A program made the position numbers and the translations under genes. From the NCBI GenBank assembly GCA_016793325.1, contig JAEUKI010000003.1:62001-126000 (forward strand): a DNA stretch of 64,000 nucleotides. Reading direction: 5' to 3'. Source of the stretch: Myxococcales bacterium. Lineage in GTDB: Bacteria; Myxococcota_A; Polyangia; Polyangiales; Ga0077539. Below, in pieces: positions 27,364 to 35,426 of the stretch (positions are counted from its first letter, which is position 1; each line of letters starts with the position of its first letter). Below the pieces are notes generated by a model that worked only from the letters and a program-made list of their open reading frames with translations, was not told the origin of the DNA and did no database searches.

Positions 27364-28848
27364 ATGAAGAGCAGCGCGACGAGCGACGCGGGGCCGATGG
27401 CTGCGCGTGCGGGACGATGGACGAGGCGGTCTGGCGCGTTCGTGTGTGGCGCGATCGTGTTCGTTGGGACGACCCTCGAAGGGCGTGTCGCGCGCGCTCA
27501 GTCGCTCGACGACGCGCCGGCTGCGACGACGACCAGCGCGGACGCAGGCGCGAGCGACGCGAGCGCGGGCACGACCGACGCGAGCGCGAGCACCCCGAGC
27601 GCGAGCGCGCCGGGCAGCGCGACCGAAGTGACGGAGGGGCCTCGATCGATTTCGAGCGCGAGCGAGGGGAGCTCGCGTCCGTCGACCGCAGCCAACGTGA
27701 CCGTGAGCGGCTACGTGGAGGCGTTCTGGCAGTACAACTTCAATCGGCCGTTCAATGGACAGACGGCGGCGCGCGGGTTCGACACGAGGCACAACACGGT
27801 CTCGCTCTCGAACGCGGTCGTCGACGCGGCGTGGTCGTTGCGCGAGCGCGTCTCGGGGCGCGTCGCGCTGCAGTTCGGCCTGACGCCCGAGACGTACTAC
27901 GCCGCGGAGCCGCGAGGGCCCAGCGCGGGCGCGCCTCCAACGGGGCTCGGCCGCGAGGTGTGGAAGTTCTTGCAGCAAGCGTGGGTCGCGTACGTGGTCC
28001 CCGTCGGTCGCGGGCTGCTGCTCGAAGGCGGCGTATTTCTCTCGCCGATCGGCCCCGAGGGGATGGCCATCAAGGACCAGTGGAACTGGTCTCGATCGAA
28101 CTTGTTCTTCGGGCTTCCGTTTTATCACACGGGCTTGCGCGCGACGTACTCGCCGCGGCCCGGCATGAACATCTCGATCGCTGGATTCAACGGGTGGAAC
28201 TCGGTCGTCGACAACAACGACGACAAGAGCATCGCCGCGCAGTTCACCTATGCGATGAGCAATCGATTGACTGTCAGCGCGCTGTACTTCGGCGGCGTCG
28301 AGCGGCCCTTCGGCGAGACCAACGGCCGCGGCTGGCGCAACCTCTTCGACACGTGGGCGCAGCTCAACGCGACCTCGTGGCTGTCGTTCATCGTGCACGG
28401 CAACGGCGGCTTCGAGCCGGTGTTCTCGGGCGAGGCGACGGGGCGCAGCGATTGGCGTGGACTTCAGTGGTGGGCCGCGGGCGCCCTCTACGCGCGAGCG
28501 CAGCCGTTTCGCTGGGCGTACGTCGCGGTGCGCGGGGACGTGCTCGTCGAGTCGATCGCGGACGAGCCCCTCGCGTCGGGCGGCGTTCCCGATCCGTCGC
28601 GAAGGCCGCAGGTGATCTTCTTTTCGTCCGATCGCGTCGCGGCCTCGCGCGTCGCGAGCGTGACGGCGACGCTGGACCTGCGCCCGTTCGACAACGTCTC
28701 GATCCGCGCGGAGTATCGTCACGACAACGCGGACGCTCCGATCTACTACGACGACAACAACCTCGCGCGTCCTGGCGTCGCGCCGGAGCTCATTGGTCGT
28801 CGCGCCACGCAAAACACCGTCACGATCGGCATGACGGCTTGGTACTGA
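27364..28848 (+). CDS. Outer-membrane beta-barrel (OmpL-like porin-2 family)
   Basis: Predicted outer-membrane barrel of about 494 residues. A signal peptide (SGAFVCGAIVFVGTT...VARAQS) is followed by a Ser/Ala/Thr-rich spacer (residues 40-105), then GYVEAFWQYNFNRPFNG and DTRHNTVSLSNAVVDAAW, which match the putative porin-2 family. Alternating aromatic beta strands continue to the C-terminal Trp-Tyr end (TIGMTAWY), as in barrel proteins. ATG 27364 is used; the frame begins at 27295 without signal character. It ends 25 bp before the first LRR gene of the STM4011-like cluster on the same strand, so it may be its outer-membrane partner; this is inference from position. Confidence 0.82.
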   Translation: MKSSATSDAGPMAARAGRWTRRSGAFVCGAIVFVGTTLEGRVARAQSLDDAPAATTTSADAGASDASAGTTDASASTPSASAPGSATEVTEGPRSISSASEGSSRPSTAANVTVSGYVEAFWQYNFNRPFNGQTAARGFDTRHNTVSLSNAVVDAAWSLRERVSGRVALQFGLTPETYYAAEPRGPSAGAPPTGLGREVWKFLQQAWVAYVVPVGRGLLLEGGVFLSPIGPEGMAIKDQWNWSRSNLFFGLPFYHTGLRATYSPRPGMNISIAGFNGWNSVVDNNDDKSIAAQFTYAMSNRLTVSALYFGGVERPFGETNGRGWRNLFDTWAQLNATSWLSFIVHGNGGFEPVFSGEATGRSDWRGLQWWAAGALYARAQPFRWAYVAVRGDVLVESIADEPLASGGVPDPSRRPQVIFFSSDRVAASRVASVTATLDLRPFDNVSIRAEYRHDNADAPIYYDDNNLARPGVAPELIGRRATQNTVTIGMTAWY

Positions 28849-28873
28849 GATCCGCCGACAGAGGAACACGAAC

Positions 28874-29800
28874 ATGGTTGTGTCATCACAGGCGTCCACC
28901 TTCGCCGGTCGCCCGATCGAGCAGTGGGACAACGAAATCGGCATTCAGAATGCGGACGCGGCGATTCGCGTCGGCCTCGACTACGACGCGTGGGAGGACG
29001 GCACGAAGCTCCCGGACCTGCTCTCCGAGCTCTGCGAGGACCCCAAGGCCCCACAAATCAAGGCGCTTGTGATCGGCGCGTGGTCCTTCGAGCCCGAGGA
29101 CGGCGCTTCCGAGCTCTACGCGCGGCTCGCGTCGCCAGAGATCGTCGCGCGGCTCTCGAGCCTCCGCGCGCTTTTCGTCGGGGACATCACTGGGGAGGAG
29201 TGCGAGATCAGCTGGATCACCCAGTCGGACGTGGGCCCGGTGCTGCGCGCGTACCCGGCGCTCGAGGTGCTCCAAGTCCGTGGCGGAAACTCGCTAGCGC
29301 TCTCGGACCTCTCGTCGCCCGCCCTCGTGAAGCTCGTGATCGAGACCGGCGGGCTGCCTCGCTCGTGCATCGAGTCCGTGTGCAACGCGAAGCTCCCGAA
29401 CCTCGCGCACCTCGAGCTGTGGCTCGGAAGCGAAAACTATGGCGCGGATCACTCGGTCGACGACCTCATGCCGCTGCTCTCGGGGCGGCTGTTTCCCAAG
29501 CTGCGCTACCTCGGGCTTCGAGACTCGGAGTACAGCGACGAGATCGCGCGCGTCATCGCCGATGCGCCGGTCTTGAGCCAACTCGAGACGCTCGACCTCT
29601 CGATGGGAACGCTCGGTGACGAAGGCGCCGAGGCGCTCCTCGCGTCGCCGCAGATCGCCAAGCTCGCGACGCTCGACGTCTCGCATCACTACATGAGCGA
29701 CGCGATGGTCAAGCGACTCGCTTCCATCGGCCCGAGGTTGTTGTCGAGCGAGCCGCAGGGCGCGGACTCCAACCGCCGATACATTCAGGTCTCGGAGTGA
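28874..29800 (+). CDS. STM4015-family leucine-rich-repeat protein (copy 1)
   Basis: Cytosolic 308-residue protein of the STM4015 family. From about residue 95 it is built of irregular leucine-rich repeats: LSSLRALFVGDI, YPALEVLQVRGG, LPNLAHLELWLGS, FPKLRYLGLRDS, LSQLETLDLSMG and IAKLATLDVSHH. The family is known only by its place next to STM4011-4014 genes in other bacteria and has no assigned role; LRRs usually bind proteins. Residues 185-290 are very close to copy 2 (33148-34071), while the N-terminal third differs. Its stop overlaps the STM4014-like start (GTGA), indicating coupling. Confidence 0.85.
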   Translation: MVVSSQASTFAGRPIEQWDNEIGIQNADAAIRVGLDYDAWEDGTKLPDLLSELCEDPKAPQIKALVIGAWSFEPEDGASELYARLASPEIVARLSSLRALFVGDITGEECEISWITQSDVGPVLRAYPALEVLQVRGGNSLALSDLSSPALVKLVIETGGLPRSCIESVCNAKLPNLAHLELWLGSENYGADHSVDDLMPLLSGRLFPKLRYLGLRDSEYSDEIARVIADAPVLSQLETLDLSMGTLGDEGAEALLASPQIAKLATLDVSHHYMSDAMVKRLASIGPRLLSSEPQGADSNRRYIQVSE

Positions 29801-30972
29801 GCTCGGGCGAGCGGCCTCCGTCGCTCGTGTTGCTCGCGGTCGAAGCCAATCGCCGCTGCACGTTCGTGCGCGAGGCGTGCGCGCGACTCGGCTGGCCTCT
29901 GCCCGAGGTCGTCGATTGGCGCGCGTTTCTCGAGGACCCGATGGCGCTCGAGCGCGCGATCGATCGAGCTCTCTCGCGCGCGGGCTCGTGCTTCGTCCGC
30001 GTCGATTCGCCCGGCGAAGACTGGGAGTGCGAGCGGCTCCTCTTGCGCCGCGGCGCGCTCGAACCCGAGCTGTGCGACGCGATCGCCCCCACGTTTGCGA
30101 CGGTCGACGAGGTCGACGCGCTCCGAAACGAGCGCGGGCGCATCACCCTCCCGAGGCAGTGGTTTCGCGGTTTTTCGGCGGCCCTTCGCGACGTCGCGAA
30201 GATCGCGGCCGAGCGTCCCTCCGTCGCCATGACGAGCGCTGCCGACGAGATCACGATCCTCTTCGATAAGCGCGCCACGCACGCGCGGCTCGAAGCGCGC
30301 GGCGTCGCGCGTACGCCGCTCCTCGGGTGCCCTGCGACGTCCGACGAGCTCCGCGCGCTCTTGCGCGAGCGCGACGAGCCGCGGGTGTTCGTGAAGCTCT
30401 GGCACGGCTCGAGCGCCTCGGGCGTCGTGGCGCTTCGATGGGACGACCGCGGGGTGAGCGCGACGACGTCCGCGGAGCTCGTGCGTTCGGGCGACGCGAT
30501 CCAGCTCTTCAACTCGCTGCGCGTGCGGCGCTACACGGACGAGCGCGACGCTCGCGCGGTGCTCGACGCGCTCTTGCGCGAAGGGGCCGTCGTCGAGTCG
30601 TGGCTCGCGAAGGCCACCTACGACGGAGACAACTTCGACCTGCGCGTTGTCACGATCGCCGGCGAGGCGCGGCACGCGGTCGTTCGCGTCGGCCGAACGC
30701 CCATGACCAACCTCCACCTCGGAAACCGCCGCGGCGAGCTCGATCGCGTCGTCGCGCGCCTCGGCCCCGAGCGCTGGGCGTCCGTTCGTTCGCGCTGCGC
30801 CGAGGCGGCCGCGGCGTTCTCTCGCTGTCGTACGCTCGGCATCGACGTGCTTCTGTCCCCTGATTTGCGGGACGTCCGCGTGATCGAAGCGAACGCGTTC
30901 GGCGACCTGCTCCCGAACGTCCTCGATCGCGGAGACGACACGTACACGGCGGCGTTGCGCACGCTCGTGTGA
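29797..30972 (+). CDS. STM4014-family ATP-grasp-like protein
   Basis: A 391-residue protein with an ATP-grasp layout. The N-terminal part (LVLLAVEANRRCTFVREAC) is a pre-grasp domain; FDKRATHARLEARGVARTP carries a nucleotide-binding-type lysine; VFVKLWHGSSASGVVAL and FDLRVVTIAGEARHAVVR are core strands; and GIDVLL...VIEANAFGDLLPNV gives the metal-binding Glu and Asn. Such enzymes join a carboxylate to an amine or thiol through an acyl phosphate. The substrate is unknown. GTG 29797 overlaps the LRR gene stop. The position within the STM4011-4015-like set supports the family call. Confidence 0.85.
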   Translation: MSSGERPPSLVLLAVEANRRCTFVREACARLGWPLPEVVDWRAFLEDPMALERAIDRALSRAGSCFVRVDSPGEDWECERLLLRRGALEPELCDAIAPTFATVDEVDALRNERGRITLPRQWFRGFSAALRDVAKIAAERPSVAMTSAADEITILFDKRATHARLEARGVARTPLLGCPATSDELRALLRERDEPRVFVKLWHGSSASGVVALRWDDRGVSATTSAELVRSGDAIQLFNSLRVRRYTDERDARAVLDALLREGAVVESWLAKATYDGDNFDLRVVTIAGEARHAVVRVGRTPMTNLHLGNRRGELDRVVARLGPERWASVRSRCAEAAAAFSRCRTLGIDVLLSPDLRDVRVIEANAFGDLLPNVLDRGDDTYTAALRTLV

Positions 30973-31097
30973 CATACTCTGTCCGCCGAGTTCTGGCGCT
31001 CGACCGTGGTTCGGGGGTACGCACAGCGTCGAAGGATCGTTGTGGCGACGGACGGACGTCGGACGTCGCCGATACTTCGAAAGAGAGAACGAGGTCG

Positions 31098-32252
31098 ATG
31101 CTACTCGGAATCGGTATTTTGTTGGGACTCGTGGGTCTGGGAGGGCTCGTGTTCGGTCTTCTGCAGAAGCGGAAGAGCGGCAAGATCGGCGCTGTTCCGT
31201 TTCATCCACCGTCTCGCATCATGCAGATGGGTCAGTCCGCCGCGGACCCCAAGGGCATCGTGTCGACGGAGGGACAGACCGTCCTGTCCAACACCCCGTT
31301 GATCGCGCCCATGAGCGGCAAGCCCTGCATCGCGTACGAGATCGAGATCGTGCAGGAGTTCGAGTACTACGAGCAGACCGATCAGGGCACGCAGACGCGC
31401 ACCAAGTCCGAGACCTCCATGAAGGAGTTCAAGGGCTCGATCTTCCAGGTGAGCGACGGCCAGGGCGGCGTGTTCGTCGACGCGCAGAAGATGCCCGACG
31501 CGTCGCTGACGCAGTCGTTTCGGCATCGCATGGACATCGGCATGATGATCCCGGGCCAGCTCCAGTTTGGTCAGGCGGTCTTCAATACGCCGCTCCTGTC
31601 GACCGAGGGACCCGTGAAGGCGTTCATCGGCACCGAGCGGATCGTCGAGCCGGCCCCCGTGATGTACGTGATGGGTCAGCTCGCACAGGGACCCATGGGC
31701 CTCGCCATCGGTGAGCCCAAGGGAATGCTCAGCGGCAAGCTCATGCTCGCCGCCAAGAGCCGCGAGGCGCTCCTCGGCGCCGCGCAGCGCAACGCGAAGA
31801 TCGGCCTCATCGCCGGCGCCGCGTCGATGCTCATCGGCGTGATCATGTCCGCCGTCGGCGCGATCACCGGCGGCGGCGACAGCGACTCGTCGTCGAGCAA
31901 CACCGCTTCGTCTGCGCAGGCGCCGGACCCCGCTGCAGCCGCAGCCGCCGCGCAACAAGCAGCCGCGATGCAGGCCGCGCAAGCCGCAGCCGCCGTCCCC
32001 ACGCCTCCCGCAGCGGGTGGCGCCGCTGCGCCGACGGAGCTTCCCGCGGACGCTCCGACGCCGCGCAGCGCGACGTGCCGCAAGGCGATGCTCTGCTGCA
32101 TGGCGTACCAAGCGGCGCTCAACAGCAACATGCCCCAGTCGTGCTACGCGCTCGCTCGGATCAACGAGATCGCGTGTCGCGCCAACGTGACCTCGTACCG
32201 AAACATGCTGCGCGCTCGCAACGCGCCGCAGGTCTCGGCGTGTCCCGAGTGA
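31098..32252 (+). CDS. Membrane-anchored GIDE-domain protein with Ala-rich tail
   Basis: About 384 residues. An N-terminal membrane helix (LLGIGILLGLVGLGGLVFGL) is followed by a GIDE-like region: GIVSTEGQTVLSNTPLIAP, MSGKPCIAYEIEIVQEFEYY, VFVDAQKMPDA and GTERIVEPAPVMYVMGQL. A second hydrophobic helix (IGLIAGAASMLIGVIMSAVG) comes next, then an Ala/Pro-rich stretch and a C-terminal Cys-rich segment (CRKAMLCCMAYQ, CYALARINEIACRAN). The start is ATG 31098, preceded by GAGG. It lies 125 bp after the STM4014-like gene and 46 bp before the STM4013-like gene. It is not part of the known family set, so it may be a local addition. Confidence 0.72.
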   Translation: MLLGIGILLGLVGLGGLVFGLLQKRKSGKIGAVPFHPPSRIMQMGQSAADPKGIVSTEGQTVLSNTPLIAPMSGKPCIAYEIEIVQEFEYYEQTDQGTQTRTKSETSMKEFKGSIFQVSDGQGGVFVDAQKMPDASLTQSFRHRMDIGMMIPGQLQFGQAVFNTPLLSTEGPVKAFIGTERIVEPAPVMYVMGQLAQGPMGLAIGEPKGMLSGKLMLAAKSREALLGAAQRNAKIGLIAGAASMLIGVIMSAVGAITGGGDSDSSSSNTASSAQAPDPAAAAAAAQQAAAMQAAQAAAAVPTPPAAGGAAAPTELPADAPTPRSATCRKAMLCCMAYQAALNSNMPQSCYALARINEIACRANVTSYRNMLRARNAPQVSACPE

Positions 32253-32298
32253 GCTGACCGTTGCGCTCGGGGGGGCGCGCGGAGAACCATCCGGGGGG

Positions 32299-33111
32299 AT
32301 GTTGTCTGCACGAGAGATCGTTGGCTCGCACGACGTGCTGTTGGTGACGCTCGATACGCTGCGCTACGACGTCGCGGTCGATGCGCTCTCGCGCGGCGCG
32401 ACGCCCGAGCTCGCGGCGCGCCTCCCGGGCGGAGCGTGGGAGAAGCGACACACGCCCGGCTCGTTTACGTACGCCGCGCACCAAGCTTTTTTCGCGGGGT
32501 TTCTCCCGACGCCCGCGCGTCCCGGCAGGCACCCGCGGCTGTTTGCAGCGCGCTTCGCGGGCAGCGAGACGAGCGACGAGCGCACGCTCGTGTTCGACGC
32601 GCCCGACATCGTGACGGGCTTTTCGTCCCACGGCTATCGAACGATCTGCGTGGGCGGTGTTGGCTTCTTCAACAAGCGAAACGCGCTCGGGTCCGTGCTC
32701 CCGTCGCTCTTTCACGAGTCGCACTGGGACGAGTCGCTCGGCGTCACGGACCCTCGCTCGACCGAGCACCAGTGCGCGCTCGCGATCGAGCGAGTGCGCT
32801 CACTGACCGACGGTCACCCTGTGTTTCTCTTCGTCAATGTCAGCGCGATCCACCAGCCGAACCGGCACTATCTCGCGGGCGCGACCGCGGACTCGATCGC
32901 CACGCACGCCGCGGCGCTCGCCTACGTCGATCGCTCGCTCGGCGCTCTCTTTCGGTTCTTCGAGTCGCGCGCGCGTCCCACCCTCGCGATCGTCTGCTCG
33001 GACCATGGAACGGCGTACGGCGAAGACGGCTACGAGGGCCATCGCCTCGCGCACGACGTCGTCTGGACCGTCCCGTACGCAGAGTTCGTGCTCGGACCGC
33101 GTGCTTCGTAG
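32299..33111 (+). CDS. STM4013/SEN3800-family hydrolase (alkaline phosphatase/sulfatase fold)
   Basis: A 270-residue protein with the core of the alkaline phosphatase superfamily. LLVTLDTLRYDV gives the metal-binding Asp and a Thr in the nucleophile position; SFTYAAHQAFFAGF and VFLFVNVSAIHQPNRHY are central; IVCSDHGTAYGEDGYEGHR with a later LAHDVVW provides Asp-His and His ligands. It lacks the CxPxR formylglycine motif of true sulfatases, so a Thr-based phospho- or phosphonohydrolase is possible. No signal peptide, so it acts in the cytosol. It is shorter than typical sulfatases, as expected for STM4013-type proteins. Confidence 0.85.
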   Translation: MLSAREIVGSHDVLLVTLDTLRYDVAVDALSRGATPELAARLPGGAWEKRHTPGSFTYAAHQAFFAGFLPTPARPGRHPRLFAARFAGSETSDERTLVFDAPDIVTGFSSHGYRTICVGGVGFFNKRNALGSVLPSLFHESHWDESLGVTDPRSTEHQCALAIERVRSLTDGHPVFLFVNVSAIHQPNRHYLAGATADSIATHAAALAYVDRSLGALFRFFESRARPTLAIVCSDHGTAYGEDGYEGHRLAHDVVWTVPYAEFVLGPRAS

Positions 33112-33147
33112 CGATCGATTCGCGGTACGCTCCCGGGGCGACAACCG

Positions 33148-34071
33148 ATGCCCATCTCGAAGCACGAAACGACCTTCTTCGGCGGCAAGATCGTCGACTA
33201 CGTCCCCAACCGAAAGCTCGCGGCGAAGACCGTTCCGCGCACGCACACGGACGAGCATCGGAGCTCGGAGTACCTCGACGCGAAAGAGACCTTCGCGTCG
33301 CTGCGAAACGATCCGCTCGCGTCGAAGCTGGCTGCGATCGTGATCGGTCCGTACGCGACAGCGTGGGACGGCAACGCGAGCGACGTCATCAAGGAGCTCA
33401 CGAGCGCGGCGAGCAAGAAGGTGTTCACGTCGCTGCGCGCGGTGTTTCTCGGCGAGATCACCTACGAAGAGCAAGAGATCTCGTGGATCCACGTGGGAAA
33501 TCCCGGGAAGATCCTCGACGCCTACCCCGCGCTCGAGTGCCTTCGCGTCCGCGGGACGGAGGAGTTCACGTTCAAGTGCGCGCCGCACAGCGCGCTCCGC
33601 ACGCTCACGATCGAGAGCGGCGGGCTCAACAAAAAAGCCTTGAAGGGCGTGCTCTCGTCGAGCTTCGAGGGCCTCGAGTCGCTCGAGCTCTGGCTCGGCA
33701 GCGAAGACTACGGCGCCGATCACCGCATCGACGACCTGATGCCGCTGCTCTCGGGGCGGCTGTTTCCGAAGCTCCGTCACCTCGGGCTTCGCAATTGTCA
33801 GTACACCGACGAGATCGCTGTCGCGATCGCCGACGCGCCGGTGCTCAAGAACCTCACCTCGCTCGACCTCTCGATGGGGACGCTCGGCGACGCCGGCGCC
33901 AACGCGCTCGCGGGATCGCCGCTCGTCGCGAAGCTCGAGTCGCTCGACGTCTCGCATCACTACATGTCCACGGCGGTCGCCAAGAAGCTCTCGGCGATCG
34001 GCCCGAAGGTGGTCGCCAAGGACCGCGTCGAAGACGAAGACGAAGAGCGCTACGTCCAGGTCGGCGAGTGA
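33148..34071 (+). CDS. STM4015-family leucine-rich-repeat protein (copy 2)
   Basis: A 307-residue paralogue of the LRR protein encoded at 28874-29800. Repeats include FTSLRAVFLGEI, YPALECLRVRGT, LESLELWLGSEDYG, FPKLRHLGLRNC and LTSLDLSMGTLG. The segment HRIDDLMPLLSGRLFPKLR is nearly identical to copy 1, also at DNA level (29460-29520 against 33729-33789), whereas the first 90 residues are different and more basic here. The protein ends with an acidic run (EDEDEE). GTG 34068 of the radical SAM gene overlaps its stop by 4 bp. Two copies per cluster is unusual for this family and suggests two targets or a heterodimer. Confidence 0.85.
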   Translation: MPISKHETTFFGGKIVDYVPNRKLAAKTVPRTHTDEHRSSEYLDAKETFASLRNDPLASKLAAIVIGPYATAWDGNASDVIKELTSAASKKVFTSLRAVFLGEITYEEQEISWIHVGNPGKILDAYPALECLRVRGTEEFTFKCAPHSALRTLTIESGGLNKKALKGVLSSSFEGLESLELWLGSEDYGADHRIDDLMPLLSGRLFPKLRHLGLRNCQYTDEIAVAIADAPVLKNLTSLDLSMGTLGDAGANALAGSPLVAKLESLDVSHHYMSTAVAKKLSAIGPKVVAKDRVEDEDEERYVQVGE

Positions 34072-35426
34072 CCGCAGGAGGTTCGTCGCTCGTGCGCGGC
34101 GCGGCGCTCTCGCCGCGGATGCGTCGCGCGCTCGAGGGGACGCCGTACGCGCAATACGTCTACGGCTACCCGCACAAGACCGCGTACCGCGCGCTCGCGC
34201 CGCCGCGAGAGCTCGCTCCGTTGTGGGCACACGAATTCGAGTCGAGCGCGCTCCGAAGGGACGCGCTCTTCCTCTACGTCCACGTCCCGTTCTGCGAGAT
34301 GCGCTGCGGGTTTTGCAATCTGTTCACGACGGTCCGTCCCGAGGGCTCGCTCGAAGCGCGCTACCTCGAGGCCCTCGCGCGGCAGGCCTCGGTCCTGCGC
34401 GACGCCCTCGGCGACGTGTCCTTCGCGCGCCTCGCGATCGGCGGCGGAACGCCCACGTGGCTCGACCCCGCGCAGCTCGAAGCGCTCTTCGCCATCGTCG
34501 AGCGCACGATGGGCGCGCGCCCCACGAGCGTCCCCGTCAGCGTCGAGACCTCGCCCGAGACCGCCACGGACGATCGCCTCGCGGTGCTCGAAGCGCACGG
34601 CGTCGATCGCGTCTCGATCGGCGTTCAGTCGTTCTTCGAGGACGAGGCGAAGTCCATGGGGCGTCCGCAGAAGCGCGCCTCCGTAGAAGCCGCGCTCGAT
34701 CGCATTCGCGCGAGGTCCTTTTCGACGCTCAACATCGACTTGATTTATGGTGCGTCCGCGCAGACGCCCGCGCGCTGGGTCGAGAGCCTCGCGCTCGCGC
34801 TTCGGTACGCGCCCGAAGAGCTCTACCTCTACCCGCTGTACGTCAGGCCGATGACGGGGCTCGCCAAGACCGCGCGCCAGTGGGACGACGAGCGCCTCGC
34901 GCTCTACCGTCTCGGGCGCGACTACCTCTGCGCAAACGGCTACGAGCAGCGCTCGATGCGCATGTTTCGGCGAGCGAATTCGCCGCAGAAACCCGCGCCC
35001 CCGTACGCGTGTCAGTCCGACGGAATGGTCGGCCTCGGCTGCGGCGCGCGGTCCTACACGAGCGCGCTGCACTACAGCGAGGAGTGGGCCGTGGGAGGGC
35101 GCTCGGTGCGCGAGATCCTCGACGCGTACGTCGCGCGCGACGAGCGGGACTTCGCCTTCGCGCGCTACGGCGTCGAGCTCTCGACCGACGAGCAACGGCG
35201 TCGCGCCGCGATCCTCTCGCTGCTGAGCGACGAGGGGCTCGCGCCGGGCGTCGAGGCCTCGGCGCTCGAGGGGCTCTCGACGCTGCGCGAGCTCGGCTTC
35301 GTTCACGCGCTCTCGGACGGGCGACTCGCGCTCACCGCGGCCGGGCTCGAGCGCGCGGACGCGATTGGGCCGGCGCTCTTCTCCGAGGCGATGGCCGCGC
35401 GAATGGAGACGTTTTCGCTGCGATGA
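34068..35426 (+). CDS. STM4012-family radical SAM enzyme (HemW-like)
   Basis: Coproporphyrinogen-dehydrogenase-like radical SAM protein of up to 452 residues. The [4Fe-4S] motif is CEMRCGFC, preceded by LFLYVHVPF as in HemW/HemN. AIGGGTPTWL, SVETSPETATDD, VSIGVQSFFEDEAKSMGR and LNIDLIYG match the HemW core, and the C-terminal part (DGMVGLGCGARSY) follows the same family. HemW-like proteins handle haem or act as methyltransferases; this subgroup has no known reaction. GTG 34068 overlaps the LRR stop; GTG 34092, with AGGAGG ten nt upstream, is an alternative start that removes eight residues. Its stop overlaps the next gene by 4 bp (ATGA). Confidence 0.9.
   Translation: MTAGGSSLVRGAALSPRMRRALEGTPYAQYVYGYPHKTAYRALAPPRELAPLWAHEFESSALRRDALFLYVHVPFCEMRCGFCNLFTTVRPEGSLEARYLEALARQASVLRDALGDVSFARLAIGGGTPTWLDPAQLEALFAIVERTMGARPTSVPVSVETSPETATDDRLAVLEAHGVDRVSIGVQSFFEDEAKSMGRPQKRASVEAALDRIRARSFSTLNIDLIYGASAQTPARWVESLALALRYAPEELYLYPLYVRPMTGLAKTARQWDDERLALYRLGRDYLCANGYEQRSMRMFRRANSPQKPAPPYACQSDGMVGLGCGARSYTSALHYSEEWAVGGRSVREILDAYVARDERDFAFARYGVELSTDEQRRRAAILSLLSDEGLAPGVEASALEGLSTLRELGFVHALSDGRLALTAAGLERADAIGPALFSEAMAARMETFSLR

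Noticed and set aside
30973..31097. Precursor-peptide gene within the STM4011-4015-type cluster
   Set aside because: No short frame with a good ribosome-binding site and a leader-like sequence was found in this gap or in 32253-32298, 33112-33147 and 36356-36396.
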